From NCBI RefSeq assembly GCF_036689865.1, contig NZ_JBAHUQ010000009.1, positions 1 through 64,000 on the forward strand: a DNA stretch of 64,000 nucleotides, given 5' to 3'. Positions 1 through 8,198 of the stretch are shown in pieces. Positions within the stretch are counted from its first letter, which is position 1; each line of letters begins with the position of its first letter. The position numbers and the translations under genes were made by a program. The notes beneath the pieces were generated by a model. That model made no database searches. It had not been told where the DNA came from and worked only from the letters and a program-made list of their open reading frames with translations. The stretch is from Magnetococcus sp. PR-3 (GTDB lineage: Bacteria > Pseudomonadota > Magnetococcia > Magnetococcales > Magnetococcaceae).

Positions 1-12
1 CCAAGGCTGGCC

Positions 13-43
13 GGGGTGGTACACCAAGTGGGTTCACCACCCC
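13..43. other. Short inverted repeat at window edge
   Basis: Arms GGGGTGGT (13-20) and ACCACCCC (36-43) can pair around a 15-nt loop, just past the stop codon of the methyltransferase gene on the minus strand. There is no T-tract, so a terminator role is only a guess. Confidence 0.25.
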
Positions 44-53
44 ATGCCATCGA

Positions 54-929
54 TTAGGCGGCGGCTTCAACCACAAACAGATGACTGCGCGCCCCCCGCA
101 CAAAGTGGGCGTGATGGGCGGTTTGGGCCATGAGTCCTTCAATCAGCAACCACGCCTGGGCGCTGCGTTCGGGAATATCCTCAATCACCACAAAACCGCC
201 GGGTTTTACCGCCGTTAAAGCAAAGCGCAGGGTGTTAATGTTGGCATCCACCGCATGCAGACCATCATCAATAATGAGATCAAACTGCTTACAGCCTAAA
301 TGATCCGGCAACGCGGCTAGGGATTGAGGCTTGAGCTGATCCACATGGGCGGTGCGGATACGTGTTTCCTGGAATAGAATCTGCGCATCCACATCGGCAC
401 CATAGACCTGGGCCTGGGGCAAAAAGTCGCGGAATGCCCGTAATGAGGCCCCCGGCTTACCCCCCACCCCCATTGAGGAGACCAGTTTGGGGTTGTTGGT
501 CCCCAAGCCAACCTCCAACAGGTTTAAGGGGGCATCCAGACCCAGTTTCTCCAGCAGGGTGGCATAGAGATGGTGGTAGTTGTGGATGGTGCTTTTATCC
601 GACCCATACTTTTGGAACAGCGCCCCCAACGGTTGCGCAGTCTGGTTTACACCACCGCCCCAGCTCTCACAGGTTGGGTTTTGAGCAGGGGCTGCCACCA
701 CCCCAAGATCCTGCATCAACCCTTGTAGATGGGCAGGAAACTGGTTGGCATTATTCAACGCCAGGTTGGGATCGTTGACGTTGGCACTGTTGGGAAACCA
801 CATGGTCAAACGCTGTAGCAGGCCCATATCCACAAACCCATAGATCTCTTTTAGGGTATCAAAATCACGACGGGCACGGGTGATCTCCCGGTTACGCATG
901 CGCGTCACTTCCTGCTCAATGGGATCCAT
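54..929 (-). CDS. Class I SAM-dependent methyltransferase, probable glycan or surface modification
   Basis: The 291-residue product has a Rossmann-type methyltransferase core in its C-terminal two thirds. Visible motifs are LLEVGLGTNN (motif I, about residue 138), the acidic strand end YGADVDA, DLIIDDGLH (post-I) and GGFVVIEDI. The first 120 residues are not a recognised domain. The start at 929 is chosen because AAAGGAA precedes that ATG; a reading upstream to 1097 only overlaps the next gene. It is the third gene of a minus-strand set with a glycosyltransferase (23-bp gap) and an FkbM-type protein, so the likely substrate is a sugar or a surface polymer. The actual substrate is unknown. Confidence 0.8.
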   Translation of the reverse strand: MDPIEQEVTRMRNREITRARRDFDTLKEIYGFVDMGLLQRLTMWFPNSANVNDPNLALNNANQFPAHLQGLMQDLGVVAAPAQNPTCESWGGGVNQTAQPLGALFQKYGSDKSTIHNYHHLYATLLEKLGLDAPLNLLEVGLGTNNPKLVSSMGVGGKPGASLRAFRDFLPQAQVYGADVDAQILFQETRIRTAHVDQLKPQSLAALPDHLGCKQFDLIIDDGLHAVDANINTLRFALTAVKPGGFVVIEDIPERSAQAWLLIEGLMAQTAHHAHFVRGARSHLFVVEAAA

Positions 930-952
930 GTCTGTTCCTTTCTTAACCCCGT

Positions 953-2065
953 TTAAGGGCCATCCACACCGTGTTGCCACGCCTGGGTAAAGGCGGCATG
1001 AAAGTGGGAGAGTTGATGGTGTTGGTGTACAAACTGGTAGGCGGCTTCCGCACGCTGCTCCAGCTCCTGCACAGGTTTTTGGGCCGCTTCTTGGCAATAG
1101 GCCACCAGGGTGTCAATTTGGGCATCGGGTAACATCAGCGCAAAGTCATGGCCATCCACCCCGCTTTGCTCGGTCATAATCGGGATCATGCCACCGGCCA
1201 TCACATCCAGCACACTGGTACTGGCCCCTTCCGAACCGGTGGGGTAGAGCATAAAGGCCGCCTGCGCTACCAGTGTTTTAAACGCAGCACTGCTGATATC
1301 CACAAAACCATGCTGCTGAATGTTCGGTGCCTGGGCCAGGGTATCGGCATACAGCGCCAACAGCTGCTTTTCGATAGGCCCACAGATATGCAGCGTCAAC
1401 GCTGGCATCTGCGCAAAGGCCTCAATACAACGGTCCAACCCTTTAAGCACCGCACCACTACCGCCAATCCAAACAAAATGGCGTTTGGCTTGGTCCATCT
1501 GCCGGGGGATATCCGCTTTGCTAAAAAACCGGTGGCTATGGTTGGGTACCCGATAGATGGGTCCATCAAACACCCCACGGTAGGTGCTGGTGGTCCAGGC
1601 GTTACCCAGGCAGATGATGGCATCACTGAGCAGGGCATTGCAGGTATCCTGATACGGCTTTAGGCGCATGGGGGGTAACAGCACCCCCTGACGCCGCTGT
1701 AGATCCCGCAAACGGTGCAGCTCCGCCACATGGCGCTGTTCGGTATAGGCTTCAGCGGCAAACAACAAACGCCGCCCTGAATACGAGCCTTTATAGCTGT
1801 TTTCCAAAGGGTTACCAAAACCAATCAGCACATCATACTGGGTATAATCAATGGGCTCATCCACCATGCAGTGGTAGACATCCAGATCATAACCAGACTG
1901 GGAGATGACCCGTCCAATGGTCCGGCTGGTTTCAATATTGGGGTGGTAGTTGGGAAAGCTGCGGTTGACGAAGGGATAGGGAATATAGCTGAGCAGCACC
2001 CGCCGCCCATGCTGGGTGGCATAGGGATTTTTAACCAAGGGGGGCTGTTTAAAAACCGCCATCAT
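953..2065 (-). CDS. Glycosyltransferase, GT-B fold (family 1/4-like)
   Basis: The 370-residue protein has the C-terminal features of GT4-type retaining glycosyltransferases: FVWIGGSG, KGLDRCIEAF, LHICGP, and YPTGSEGASTSVLDVMAGG, which contains the nucleotide-sugar binding ExG-like region. The N-terminal half is diverged. Two tandem ATG codons (2065 and 2062) follow a strong AGGAGG site that also contains the stop of the upstream gene, which indicates translational coupling. Its neighbours are an FkbM-hydrolase fusion upstream and a methyltransferase downstream, which suggests assembly or decoration of a surface glycan or glycoprotein. Donor and acceptor cannot be read from the sequence. Confidence 0.85.
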   Translation of the reverse strand: MMAVFKQPPLVKNPYATQHGRRVLLSYIPYPFVNRSFPNYHPNIETSRTIGRVISQSGYDLDVYHCMVDEPIDYTQYDVLIGFGNPLENSYKGSYSGRRLLFAAEAYTEQRHVAELHRLRDLQRRQGVLLPPMRLKPYQDTCNALLSDAIICLGNAWTTSTYRGVFDGPIYRVPNHSHRFFSKADIPRQMDQAKRHFVWIGGSGAVLKGLDRCIEAFAQMPALTLHICGPIEKQLLALYADTLAQAPNIQQHGFVDISSAAFKTLVAQAAFMLYPTGSEGASTSVLDVMAGGMIPIMTEQSGVDGHDFALMLPDAQIDTLVAYCQEAAQKPVQELEQRAEAAYQFVHQHHQLSHFHAAFTQAWQHGVDGP

Positions 2066-2071
2066 GCCCTC

Positions 2072-3625
2072 CTAAGCGCGCTCTGTTGGCAAGGCAACCC
2101 CGGCCTTGTGCAACAGCGCCTGGGCCAGTTCCGCCAACGGAGCGGCCTGCTCCTGGGGGCTGTGCAGCGCCCGTTCACACCAGGTGAGCTGCTCAGGTCC
2201 TGACCAGGCCGATTTTTGTAGCTCAACCAACTGGGCTTGCGGTGTTTGCGCAGGGGCTGTAGAGAGCACCGTCAACGGTTTTTTCATCCCCTCAAACAGG
2301 GGCGTAAAGTTGGCGGGCTGAGCCTGATCCAAGCCCATAAGCTGGTGACGCACCTGTTGGCAGATGGGCAGATGACCGTTGGCCTGCAACCACTGATCCA
2401 CCCGCCCCTGAGGTTGAATGTTGCTCAGCGGATCCACCGCCACCACCCCAACCACCCGTGGGTCATCCGCCACCGCTGCGGCCAACACCGCCCCAAGGGA
2501 GACCCCCACCAGCAAAAAGCGCTGTCCGGGGCTATGGTTTAACACCAGGTTAAGATCCGAGATCAGAGCCTCCAACGTCAGCGTCTCTACCTGGGTATTA
2601 ACCGGGCTATGGCCCCGCAGTAGCGGAAAGAGCAAATTGGCCTTACCCACCCAGGGAACCGCCCAACGGTAGAGTGGCTCTAGGGATTGCAACAACCCGT
2701 GTAGAAAAATCACGGTGAGCTCAGACGCCATGGTTTTTTCCACCAACGGAATGGCCACCTCACCATTATGCAGCATGCGTATGCCGCTATCCTGCTCTGA
2801 AAACCCCCGTTTTTCAGGGGGCAGAATCTGTAACTGATCCCACTGAAATTCAATATTTTTCCATAACAGTTTCTGGTTCCCGGCATTCACCAGGGTGCCA
2901 TCCATCATCTGGAACAGGTGGGTCACATAGGGGCTGTTGTCGTAGATGGCATCCAGGCTGTTATCGGGAATGTTAAACTTGGCAAAGTGCTCTCGACGCA
3001 CAAAAAAGGCATTGACCTCAAAAGCGGCCACCAGCTCATAGCCTTTGCTTTGGCCCAGCTCCACCATGGCCGCCAGAGAGGAACCATGGCTCACCTTGGG
3101 GTCGGCATCCTGAATATAGATCACATCATTGGGCACGGTCTGGTTGATCTCAATCACCACCACATGGGGGCGGTAGTGCTGGCAGGCTTTCCACACATGG
3201 TAGTCGTTGCCATCAATATCAATGCTCAACAGGGCGGGGTCTTCAGGACAGGGGGTCTGCGCCAGCAGGGTGTCCAGATTATCCTCCGCCGTATAACCGA
3301 CAAAGGCGTTAAGGGGGTGAATATCCGGGTAAGGCTGGCAGTTATCCAACAGTTCTAAAAACTTACGGGCGCTGCCCTCAATCAGCACCCCCTGCCACCC
3401 TTGGTTGGTCAACAGGTGCCAGGTGTTGCTCAGGTGTTGGCCATCCCACGCGCCAAACTCCACACTAAAGCGGTTGGGGGGGTTAACAATCCCCATAATC
3501 GCCTCAATCACCCCATCTTCCCCACACTGTGAGTGCACATTGCGACGGTGTTGATGCAGATGAATGGATTGGGGGTTGAGTCGATCCCGTGGGGTTAAAC
3601 GCATGGTGGGCATGGTGGTAGGCAT
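2072..3625 (-). CDS. FkbM-like methyltransferase domain fused to an alpha/beta hydrolase
   Basis: This is a 517-residue two-domain protein. Residues about 30-230 resemble the FkbM-type or 'SQCGEDG' methyltransferase family: SQCGEDGVIEAI, SVEFGAWDGQHLSNT, LLSIDIDGNDYHVW and VVVIEINQ. Residues about 300-510 form an alpha/beta hydrolase: FLHG oxyanion strand, nucleophile elbow GVSLGA, and VVAVDPLSN. The two domains are usually separate proteins, so the fusion is unusual. Several ATGs (3625, 3613, 3604) could start it and none has a strong ribosome site; the longest is given. It is first in the operon with the glycosyltransferase. A role in modifying a surface carbohydrate or lipid-linked intermediate is an inference. 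Confidence 0.8.
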   Translation of the reverse strand: MPTTMPTMRLTPRDRLNPQSIHLHQHRRNVHSQCGEDGVIEAIMGIVNPPNRFSVEFGAWDGQHLSNTWHLLTNQGWQGVLIEGSARKFLELLDNCQPYPDIHPLNAFVGYTAEDNLDTLLAQTPCPEDPALLSIDIDGNDYHVWKACQHYRPHVVVIEINQTVPNDVIYIQDADPKVSHGSSLAAMVELGQSKGYELVAAFEVNAFFVRREHFAKFNIPDNSLDAIYDNSPYVTHLFQMMDGTLVNAGNQKLLWKNIEFQWDQLQILPPEKRGFSEQDSGIRMLHNGEVAIPLVEKTMASELTVIFLHGLLQSLEPLYRWAVPWVGKANLLFPLLRGHSPVNTQVETLTLEALISDLNLVLNHSPGQRFLLVGVSLGAVLAAAVADDPRVVGVVAVDPLSNIQPQGRVDQWLQANGHLPICQQVRHQLMGLDQAQPANFTPLFEGMKKPLTVLSTAPAQTPQAQLVELQKSAWSGPEQLTWCERALHSPQEQAAPLAELAQALLHKAGVALPTERA

Positions 3626-4581
3626 CCCAGGCTAAAAAAAAGAGTGTAAAATCCGACCTTATTCTGCCCTGTTTTACGGGTAGCCCCAAGGATTATAAAA
3701 CATGGCCCTGCCTCATCGGCCAAGGGTGACCCCAATGGCTGCCATCTCATGCAGGCTGGCGCCTGCTGGGCGACCGGTTTTTGCCCCCCCTGATGGCGCT
3801 TATCGCCCCCCCGACCCTCAGAAGAAAACCAACGGCGGATGCCCCAGCGCCACATCCGCCCCTTTAGCCCGAGCCGAGGCCAAAACACAGGGGCAAACCC
3901 GCTCAGAGTTCTCCGCCACCAGATAGAAGCGCGTGGGATGCCCCCCATGCGCCCAGGCGTCGGCAACCGCCCCCTTTACGCACAGGTAGCGACACACCCA
4001 GCCACAGCCCATGAGTGGGGGGATAAGGCTCTCGATGCACACGGCCCCGACCCTGACCAACTTGAAGCGTCGTAGGGGCTCCTGAACACTTGTTCGAGAC
4101 CATGCCTTGCAGGGGCACCCAACGCCCCACCCCAAGCTGTGAGGGCATGGTAAAGTAAGTCAGGCCAGCAGGGCGGCACACCCAGACACAGCCCATGAGA
4201 GGGGGGATATCTTGACGCGCACGGCCCCAACCCTGCCCAACTTGAAGCGTCGTAGGGGCTCCTGAACACTCGTTCGAGACCATGCCTTGCAGGGGCACCC
4301 AACGCCCCACCCCAAGCTGTGAGGGCATGGTGAAGCTAAGTCAGGCCAGCAGGGCGGCACATCCAGCCACAGCCCATGAGGGGGGGGATAAGGCTCTTGA
4401 CGCGCACGGCCCCAACCCTAGAGGGGGGCTGCTGGCTGAACACCTGTAGAGCAGTCCAAGCGCATGAACATCTTCGGGCTAGGCCCCACCAAACCGTAGA
4501 AAAATCGCCGGTGTGGGGAGAGGCCAACCCCGCCACGCGCCCCCAGTGCCTAACCGCAGGGGGGCACAACACCCTGCCCGA
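3626..4581. other. Intergenic region with tandem repeat, no convincing gene
   Basis: About 950 bp separate two minus-strand transcription units. Open frames on both strands are caused by GC-rich repeated sequence and have no recognisable protein features. The main content is the 180-bp tandem repeat listed separately. The promoter of the FkbM operon should lie near 3630-3700. Confidence 0.6.
3990..4425. repeat. 180-bp tandem repeat, two full copies plus a partial third
   Basis: Nearly identical blocks begin near 3990 and 4170 (register 180 bp: ACGGCCCC at 4041 and 4221), and a third truncated copy starts near 4350 (same word at 4406) and diverges after about 4420. Each full unit contains an imperfect palindrome, with arms ACCATGCC and GGCATGGT at about 4099-4151 and 4279-4331. 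The unit contains no gene. Confidence 0.85.
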
Positions 4582-5436
4582 CTACCCCCCAGATCCAGGC
4601 CGTCGGCTGGACCGGTGGTGCAGCTGATCCAACTGGTCCAGCTCCCAGGGGGTAAAGCCCGCCTGAAGGCGCACCTCGCGGTTTACCGCCCCTTTGCTGC
4701 CATATTTAAAACGCCCATTGCTGGTTAACAGATCCAAAAACGCCTGTTGCCGGTCCATACCACGGGTCTTGCACAGCGCCGCAAACCAGCGGCTGCCCGC
4801 CGCCACATGGCCGATCTCCTCTTCCCCAATCTCGGTGAGAATGTCGGCGGTCTGCTGGTCGCCCCCTTCCAGGAACTTACGTCGCATAATGGGCACCGCC
4901 TCTAAGGCTCTGGCCTCAAGATAACGGGGCACCAACATCATGCGGTGCAGGGGATCTTCCGCTGTTTTTTCCGCCATTTGCCACAAACCATTATGGGCGT
5001 GAAAATCCCCATAATCGTATCCATATTGACGCAGCCGATCACGCAACATCTCATAATGTTTGGCCTCTTCCAACGCCACCTGCGCCCAGTCCCTATAATA
5101 GGCGTGGGGCAAGCCAGAGAAGCGCAACACTGCATCCCAAGCCAGATTGGTCGCCACAAACTCAATATGGGCCAAGGCATGAATATGAACCGCCCGCCCC
5201 TGGGCAGAAACAGGGTTACGCTTAGGCACCTGCTTAGGCGAGACCAGCTCTGGCTTTAGGGGACGCCCCGGTGCCTGTACGCCACCATGCCCCACCACCC
5301 CATAGTCCGTCTCATGATCAAGCGCCAGCCACAGCTGGGCCGCTTGCCGGGTCAGGGCCATTTTGGTTTCAGGATCGGTCTCATAATAGGCCGACAAGGC
5401 CACTTCGCGGGCAAAGTTAAGGGACATGGCTTTCAT
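4582..5436 (-). CDS. DUF455 ferritin-like domain protein
   Basis: The 284-residue protein matches the DUF455 family, a four-helix ferritin-like fold with di-iron type ligands. Visible are AHIEFVATNLAWDAV, YRDWAQVALEEAKHY and the later ILTEIGEEEIGHV. The EAKH and EEIGH pairs are the expected carboxylate/histidine metal ligands, and two further acidic residues lie in AHIEF and EARALEA. Family members are soluble and poorly characterised; some are annotated as MiaE-like. The start at 5436 or the in-frame ATG at 5427 cannot be separated. It appears to be transcribed alone. The exact reaction is not known. Confidence 0.85.
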   Translation of the reverse strand: MKAMSLNFAREVALSAYYETDPETKMALTRQAAQLWLALDHETDYGVVGHGGVQAPGRPLKPELVSPKQVPKRNPVSAQGRAVHIHALAHIEFVATNLAWDAVLRFSGLPHAYYRDWAQVALEEAKHYEMLRDRLRQYGYDYGDFHAHNGLWQMAEKTAEDPLHRMMLVPRYLEARALEAVPIMRRKFLEGGDQQTADILTEIGEEEIGHVAAGSRWFAALCKTRGMDRQQAFLDLLTSNGRFKYGSKGAVNREVRLQAGFTPWELDQLDQLHHRSSRRPGSGG

Positions 5437-5601
5437 TCAGATCAGAGGGGAAAACACCTACTTTATAAAGCTTCCTAGCCACAGACAACCCCGACTGTCG
5501 CCGCGGATGCTTTAAAGCTCAACAGCCCCCCCAAACGCAGCCCGCCCGCACATGCCGCCCGCTGCAACAGCAACGCGACCGCACCACCCGAAGCCCCCAA
5601 G

Positions 5602-5633
5602 AAAAAAGCCCGACCAAAAGGCCGGGCTTTTTT
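5602..5633 (-). terminator. Rho-independent terminator after iorB (bidirectional shape)
   Basis: The hairpin has arms AAAAAAGCCCG and CGGGCTTTTTT, with two further CC/GG pairs closing an AAAA loop. It lies 24 bp past the iorB stop and has T-tracts in both directions. Confidence 0.85.
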
Positions 5634-5656
5634 AAAAAGAGCCTTCCACAGAGCGA

Positions 5657-6271
5657 TCAGCAGACCTTGGCGGCCGCCCGGATCAATGCCCGACCTTTTT
5701 CAAAGGCCTGATCGTTGATATCCACCAACTTGGGCTTGCGCACCTTAAAGCGATCCAGCAGGCACTTTTTCAGCACCTCCGCCCCAAAGGGTAGCTGGTC
5801 GGCCACGGCCCCCAACATAATGCTGTTAACCAGTTTCAGGTTACCCAGCTCACGGGCCGCTTCACCGGCATCGAACGGATAACAGGTCACCCCGGCTTCA
5901 CGGATCGCCATTACCGGGTCCTCTGGATAATCAAACAGACCAATGGAAACCACAGGGGGCTCCAAACGCAGCGTATTCACCAACGCCGCAGCACCAGGAC
6001 GCAGATGGGGGATCCAGCGCATGCCTTCAGCCGCTTCAAAACCCAGAATAAAGTCCGCCGTACCCGCGGCCACCACCGGGGAGAACACCTTCTCACCAAA
6101 ACGCACGTGGGAGGTCACCACCCCACCCCGTTGGGCCATACCCGCCACTTCGGTTTTTTTAACATCATGACCGGTGGCAATGGCCGCCTCAGAGAGCACC
6201 TCTGCCGCGGTCATAATCCCCTGGCCGCCAATACCGCAAACCAGGATGTTTGTCGTTTGATCCGCTTCCAT
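5657..6271 (-). CDS. iorB: Indolepyruvate:ferredoxin oxidoreductase, beta subunit
   Basis: The 204-residue protein is the gamma-type 2-oxoacid:ferredoxin oxidoreductase subunit. Landmarks are ILVCGIGGQGIMTAAEVL at the N-terminus, EVAGMAQRGGVVTSHVRFG and FILGFEAAEGMRW. With IorA it oxidises aryl-pyruvates (indolepyruvate, phenylpyruvate) to aryl-acetyl-CoA plus CO2 and reduces ferredoxin; the reaction is reversible. Its ATG overlaps the iorA stop by one base (TGATG), so the two are translationally coupled. A strong terminator follows, marking the end of the unit. Length is normal for the family. Confidence 0.93.
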   Translation of the reverse strand: MEADQTTNILVCGIGGQGIMTAAEVLSEAAIATGHDVKKTEVAGMAQRGGVVTSHVRFGEKVFSPVVAAGTADFILGFEAAEGMRWIPHLRPGAAALVNTLRLEPPVVSIGLFDYPEDPVMAIREAGVTCYPFDAGEAARELGNLKLVNSIMLGAVADQLPFGAEVLKKCLLDRFKVRKPKLVDINDQAFEKGRALIRAAAKVC

Positions 6272-8136
6272 CAGGGCATCTCCGCAACAACAGGGGTAAA
6301 GGGTAAAATGGCATCGTGGGCGCAGGTATCGGGGCAGAGATTACAGCCGGTACAGGCGCTGGTCTCAATCTTCACCCAGGCCAGATCGACCTCTTTACCG
6401 TTATTCTTCACCTCTTTACCACGCTTGGTGACCAAAATAGCCGGGCAGCCGACATCCAGGCAGTTGGCGCAGCCGGTACACTTATCTTCCTCCACATAAA
6501 GAGGCTTAAGGGCATCATAATCATCAATCAACACACAGGGTTGATCGGTCAAGATCACAGAAGGCTCGTTCTGCTTCACCTCATGACGCACCGTCTTGAA
6601 CAGATCGGGCAGCACATAGGGGTCAACACGGCGAATACGCTCCGGACGCACACCCAGGGCCTCCACCAGCTTGGCAAAGTCCACACGGGGGGCCTCTTCG
6701 CCATGGATATCCCGACCGGAACCGGGGTTTTCCTGACCACCGGTCATACCCACCGCACGGTTATCCAGCAGCATAATGGTGACATTGCCCTTGTTATAGA
6801 CAATATCCAACAACCCCTGCATACCCATATGCAGGAAGGTGGAGTCACCAATCACCCCCACAATGCCCTTCTTCTCATCCACCGCACCCCGGCCTTTATC
6901 CAGACCCAGGGCAATCCCCATGGAGGCGCCCATAGAGATGCAGGTATCCAGTGCCTCCCAAGGGTGACCCGCACCCAAGGTGTAGCAACCGATGTCGCCA
7001 GAGATGTAGATGTTACGAACCCGTGAGAGGGTATAGAACACCCCAAGGTGGGGACAGGCGGTACACATGGTGGGGGGACGTGGGAACACCTTCACCGGGG
7101 GAATGGTGACCGGCGGCTTGTAGGTCTCGCCCAACAGTTTGGCCACCGGGCCCCGCATATTGGCCGGGGAGAGCTCACCAAACTCAGGCAGGATATCCTT
7201 ACCGTGGATCACCACATCCAGCCCCATGGCCTTCAGCTCGCCTTCAACCAGCGGCTCAACCTCTTCGGCCACCACAATTTTTTCCACCTGCTCAGCCAGG
7301 GCACGGATCTCACGCTCAGGCAGCGGGTGGCTAAAACCCATTTTTAAGATGGGGTGGTTGGGGAAGGCCTCTTTGACATGCATATAGGCCGGGCCGGAGG
7401 TGATAAAACCAAGGCGCTTATCCGCACCCTGCTCCAGACGGTTCAACCCACTGCGGTTGGCCATATCCTTTAAGCGGCGGTCACGCTGCAACATCCACGG
7501 CACCCGTTTTTGGGCTGCGGCGGGGGTCATAACCCAGCGGTCAGGATCTTTTTTAAACCCCGCCACCGCTTTTTCATGGCGCTCCCCAACCGTCACCATG
7601 GCTTTAACATGGCAAATACGGGTGGTCATACGCAGAATAACCGGGGCATCCAGATCTTCGGACAGGCCAAAGGCCAGACGGGTCATCTCAAACGCCTCTT
7701 GCGAGTCCGCAGGCTCCAGAATAGGCAGGTGGGCAAAACGGCCCCAAAAGCGGGAGTCCTGCTCATTTTGTGAGGAGGAAAAACCCACATCGTCCGCCAC
7801 AGCGATCACCAGACCGCCCCCCACACCCGCCAGGGTTTGGGTCATTAAAGCATCAGAGGCCACGTTCAGCCCCACATGCTTCATGGCACAGAAGGCACGG
7901 GACCCAGCCATAGAGGCACCGATGGCAACCTCCAGAGAGACCTTCTCATTCACCGACCATTCAGAATACATATCCTTAAACAGGCATACGTTTTCCAAAA
8001 TTTCTGTGGAGGGTGTTCCAGGATAGGCGGCCGCCACACGGCAACCGGCTTCCCACACAGCACGGGCCACAGCTTCGTTGCCCGACAGTAACATTTTTGT
8101 ACCCGCTTCTGCGGATACCAAGGGATGCGTTAGCAT
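6271..8136 (-). CDS. iorA: Indolepyruvate:ferredoxin oxidoreductase, alpha subunit
   Basis: A 621-residue TPP and iron-sulfur enzyme. The N-terminal PFOR-type domain begins MLLSGNEAVARAVWEAG with AAYPGTPST. The TPP-binding domain contains GDIGCYTLG, GDSTF and LDNRAVGMTGGQ (about residues 370-500). The C-terminus has two 4Fe-4S motifs, CTGCANCLDVGCP and CTGCNLCPDTC (about 550-605). Substrates are aryl-pyruvates, CoA and ferredoxin. A TTG at 8148 is in frame but sits directly against the only purine-rich stretch, so the ATG at 8136 is preferred. It lies 62 bp downstream of paaK and is coupled to iorB. Confidence 0.93.
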   Translation of the reverse strand: MLTHPLVSAEAGTKMLLSGNEAVARAVWEAGCRVAAAYPGTPSTEILENVCLFKDMYSEWSVNEKVSLEVAIGASMAGSRAFCAMKHVGLNVASDALMTQTLAGVGGGLVIAVADDVGFSSSQNEQDSRFWGRFAHLPILEPADSQEAFEMTRLAFGLSEDLDAPVILRMTTRICHVKAMVTVGERHEKAVAGFKKDPDRWVMTPAAAQKRVPWMLQRDRRLKDMANRSGLNRLEQGADKRLGFITSGPAYMHVKEAFPNHPILKMGFSHPLPEREIRALAEQVEKIVVAEEVEPLVEGELKAMGLDVVIHGKDILPEFGELSPANMRGPVAKLLGETYKPPVTIPPVKVFPRPPTMCTACPHLGVFYTLSRVRNIYISGDIGCYTLGAGHPWEALDTCISMGASMGIALGLDKGRGAVDEKKGIVGVIGDSTFLHMGMQGLLDIVYNKGNVTIMLLDNRAVGMTGGQENPGSGRDIHGEEAPRVDFAKLVEALGVRPERIRRVDPYVLPDLFKTVRHEVKQNEPSVILTDQPCVLIDDYDALKPLYVEEDKCTGCANCLDVGCPAILVTKRGKEVKNNGKEVDLAWVKIETSACTGCNLCPDTCAHDAILPFTPVVAEMP

Positions 8137-8198
8137 ACGTTTATCCAACTTTCTCAGGGTCTCGCGCCCTGCTGGTCCAAACCGATAAGGATCGCCGG

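Noticed and set aside
54-1097. Longer form of the first methyltransferase starting at 1097
   Set aside because: The extension overlaps the glycosyltransferase end; the ATG at 929 has a ribosome site and fits the family.
4090-4110. tRNA-like GTTCGAGAC word in the 180-bp repeat
   Set aside because: No acceptor stem, anticodon arm or cloverleaf can be built around it.
3595-4360. Several open frames in the 180-bp repeat region
   Set aside because: They are the translations of a repeat on both strands with the same words in each copy; no protein family fits.
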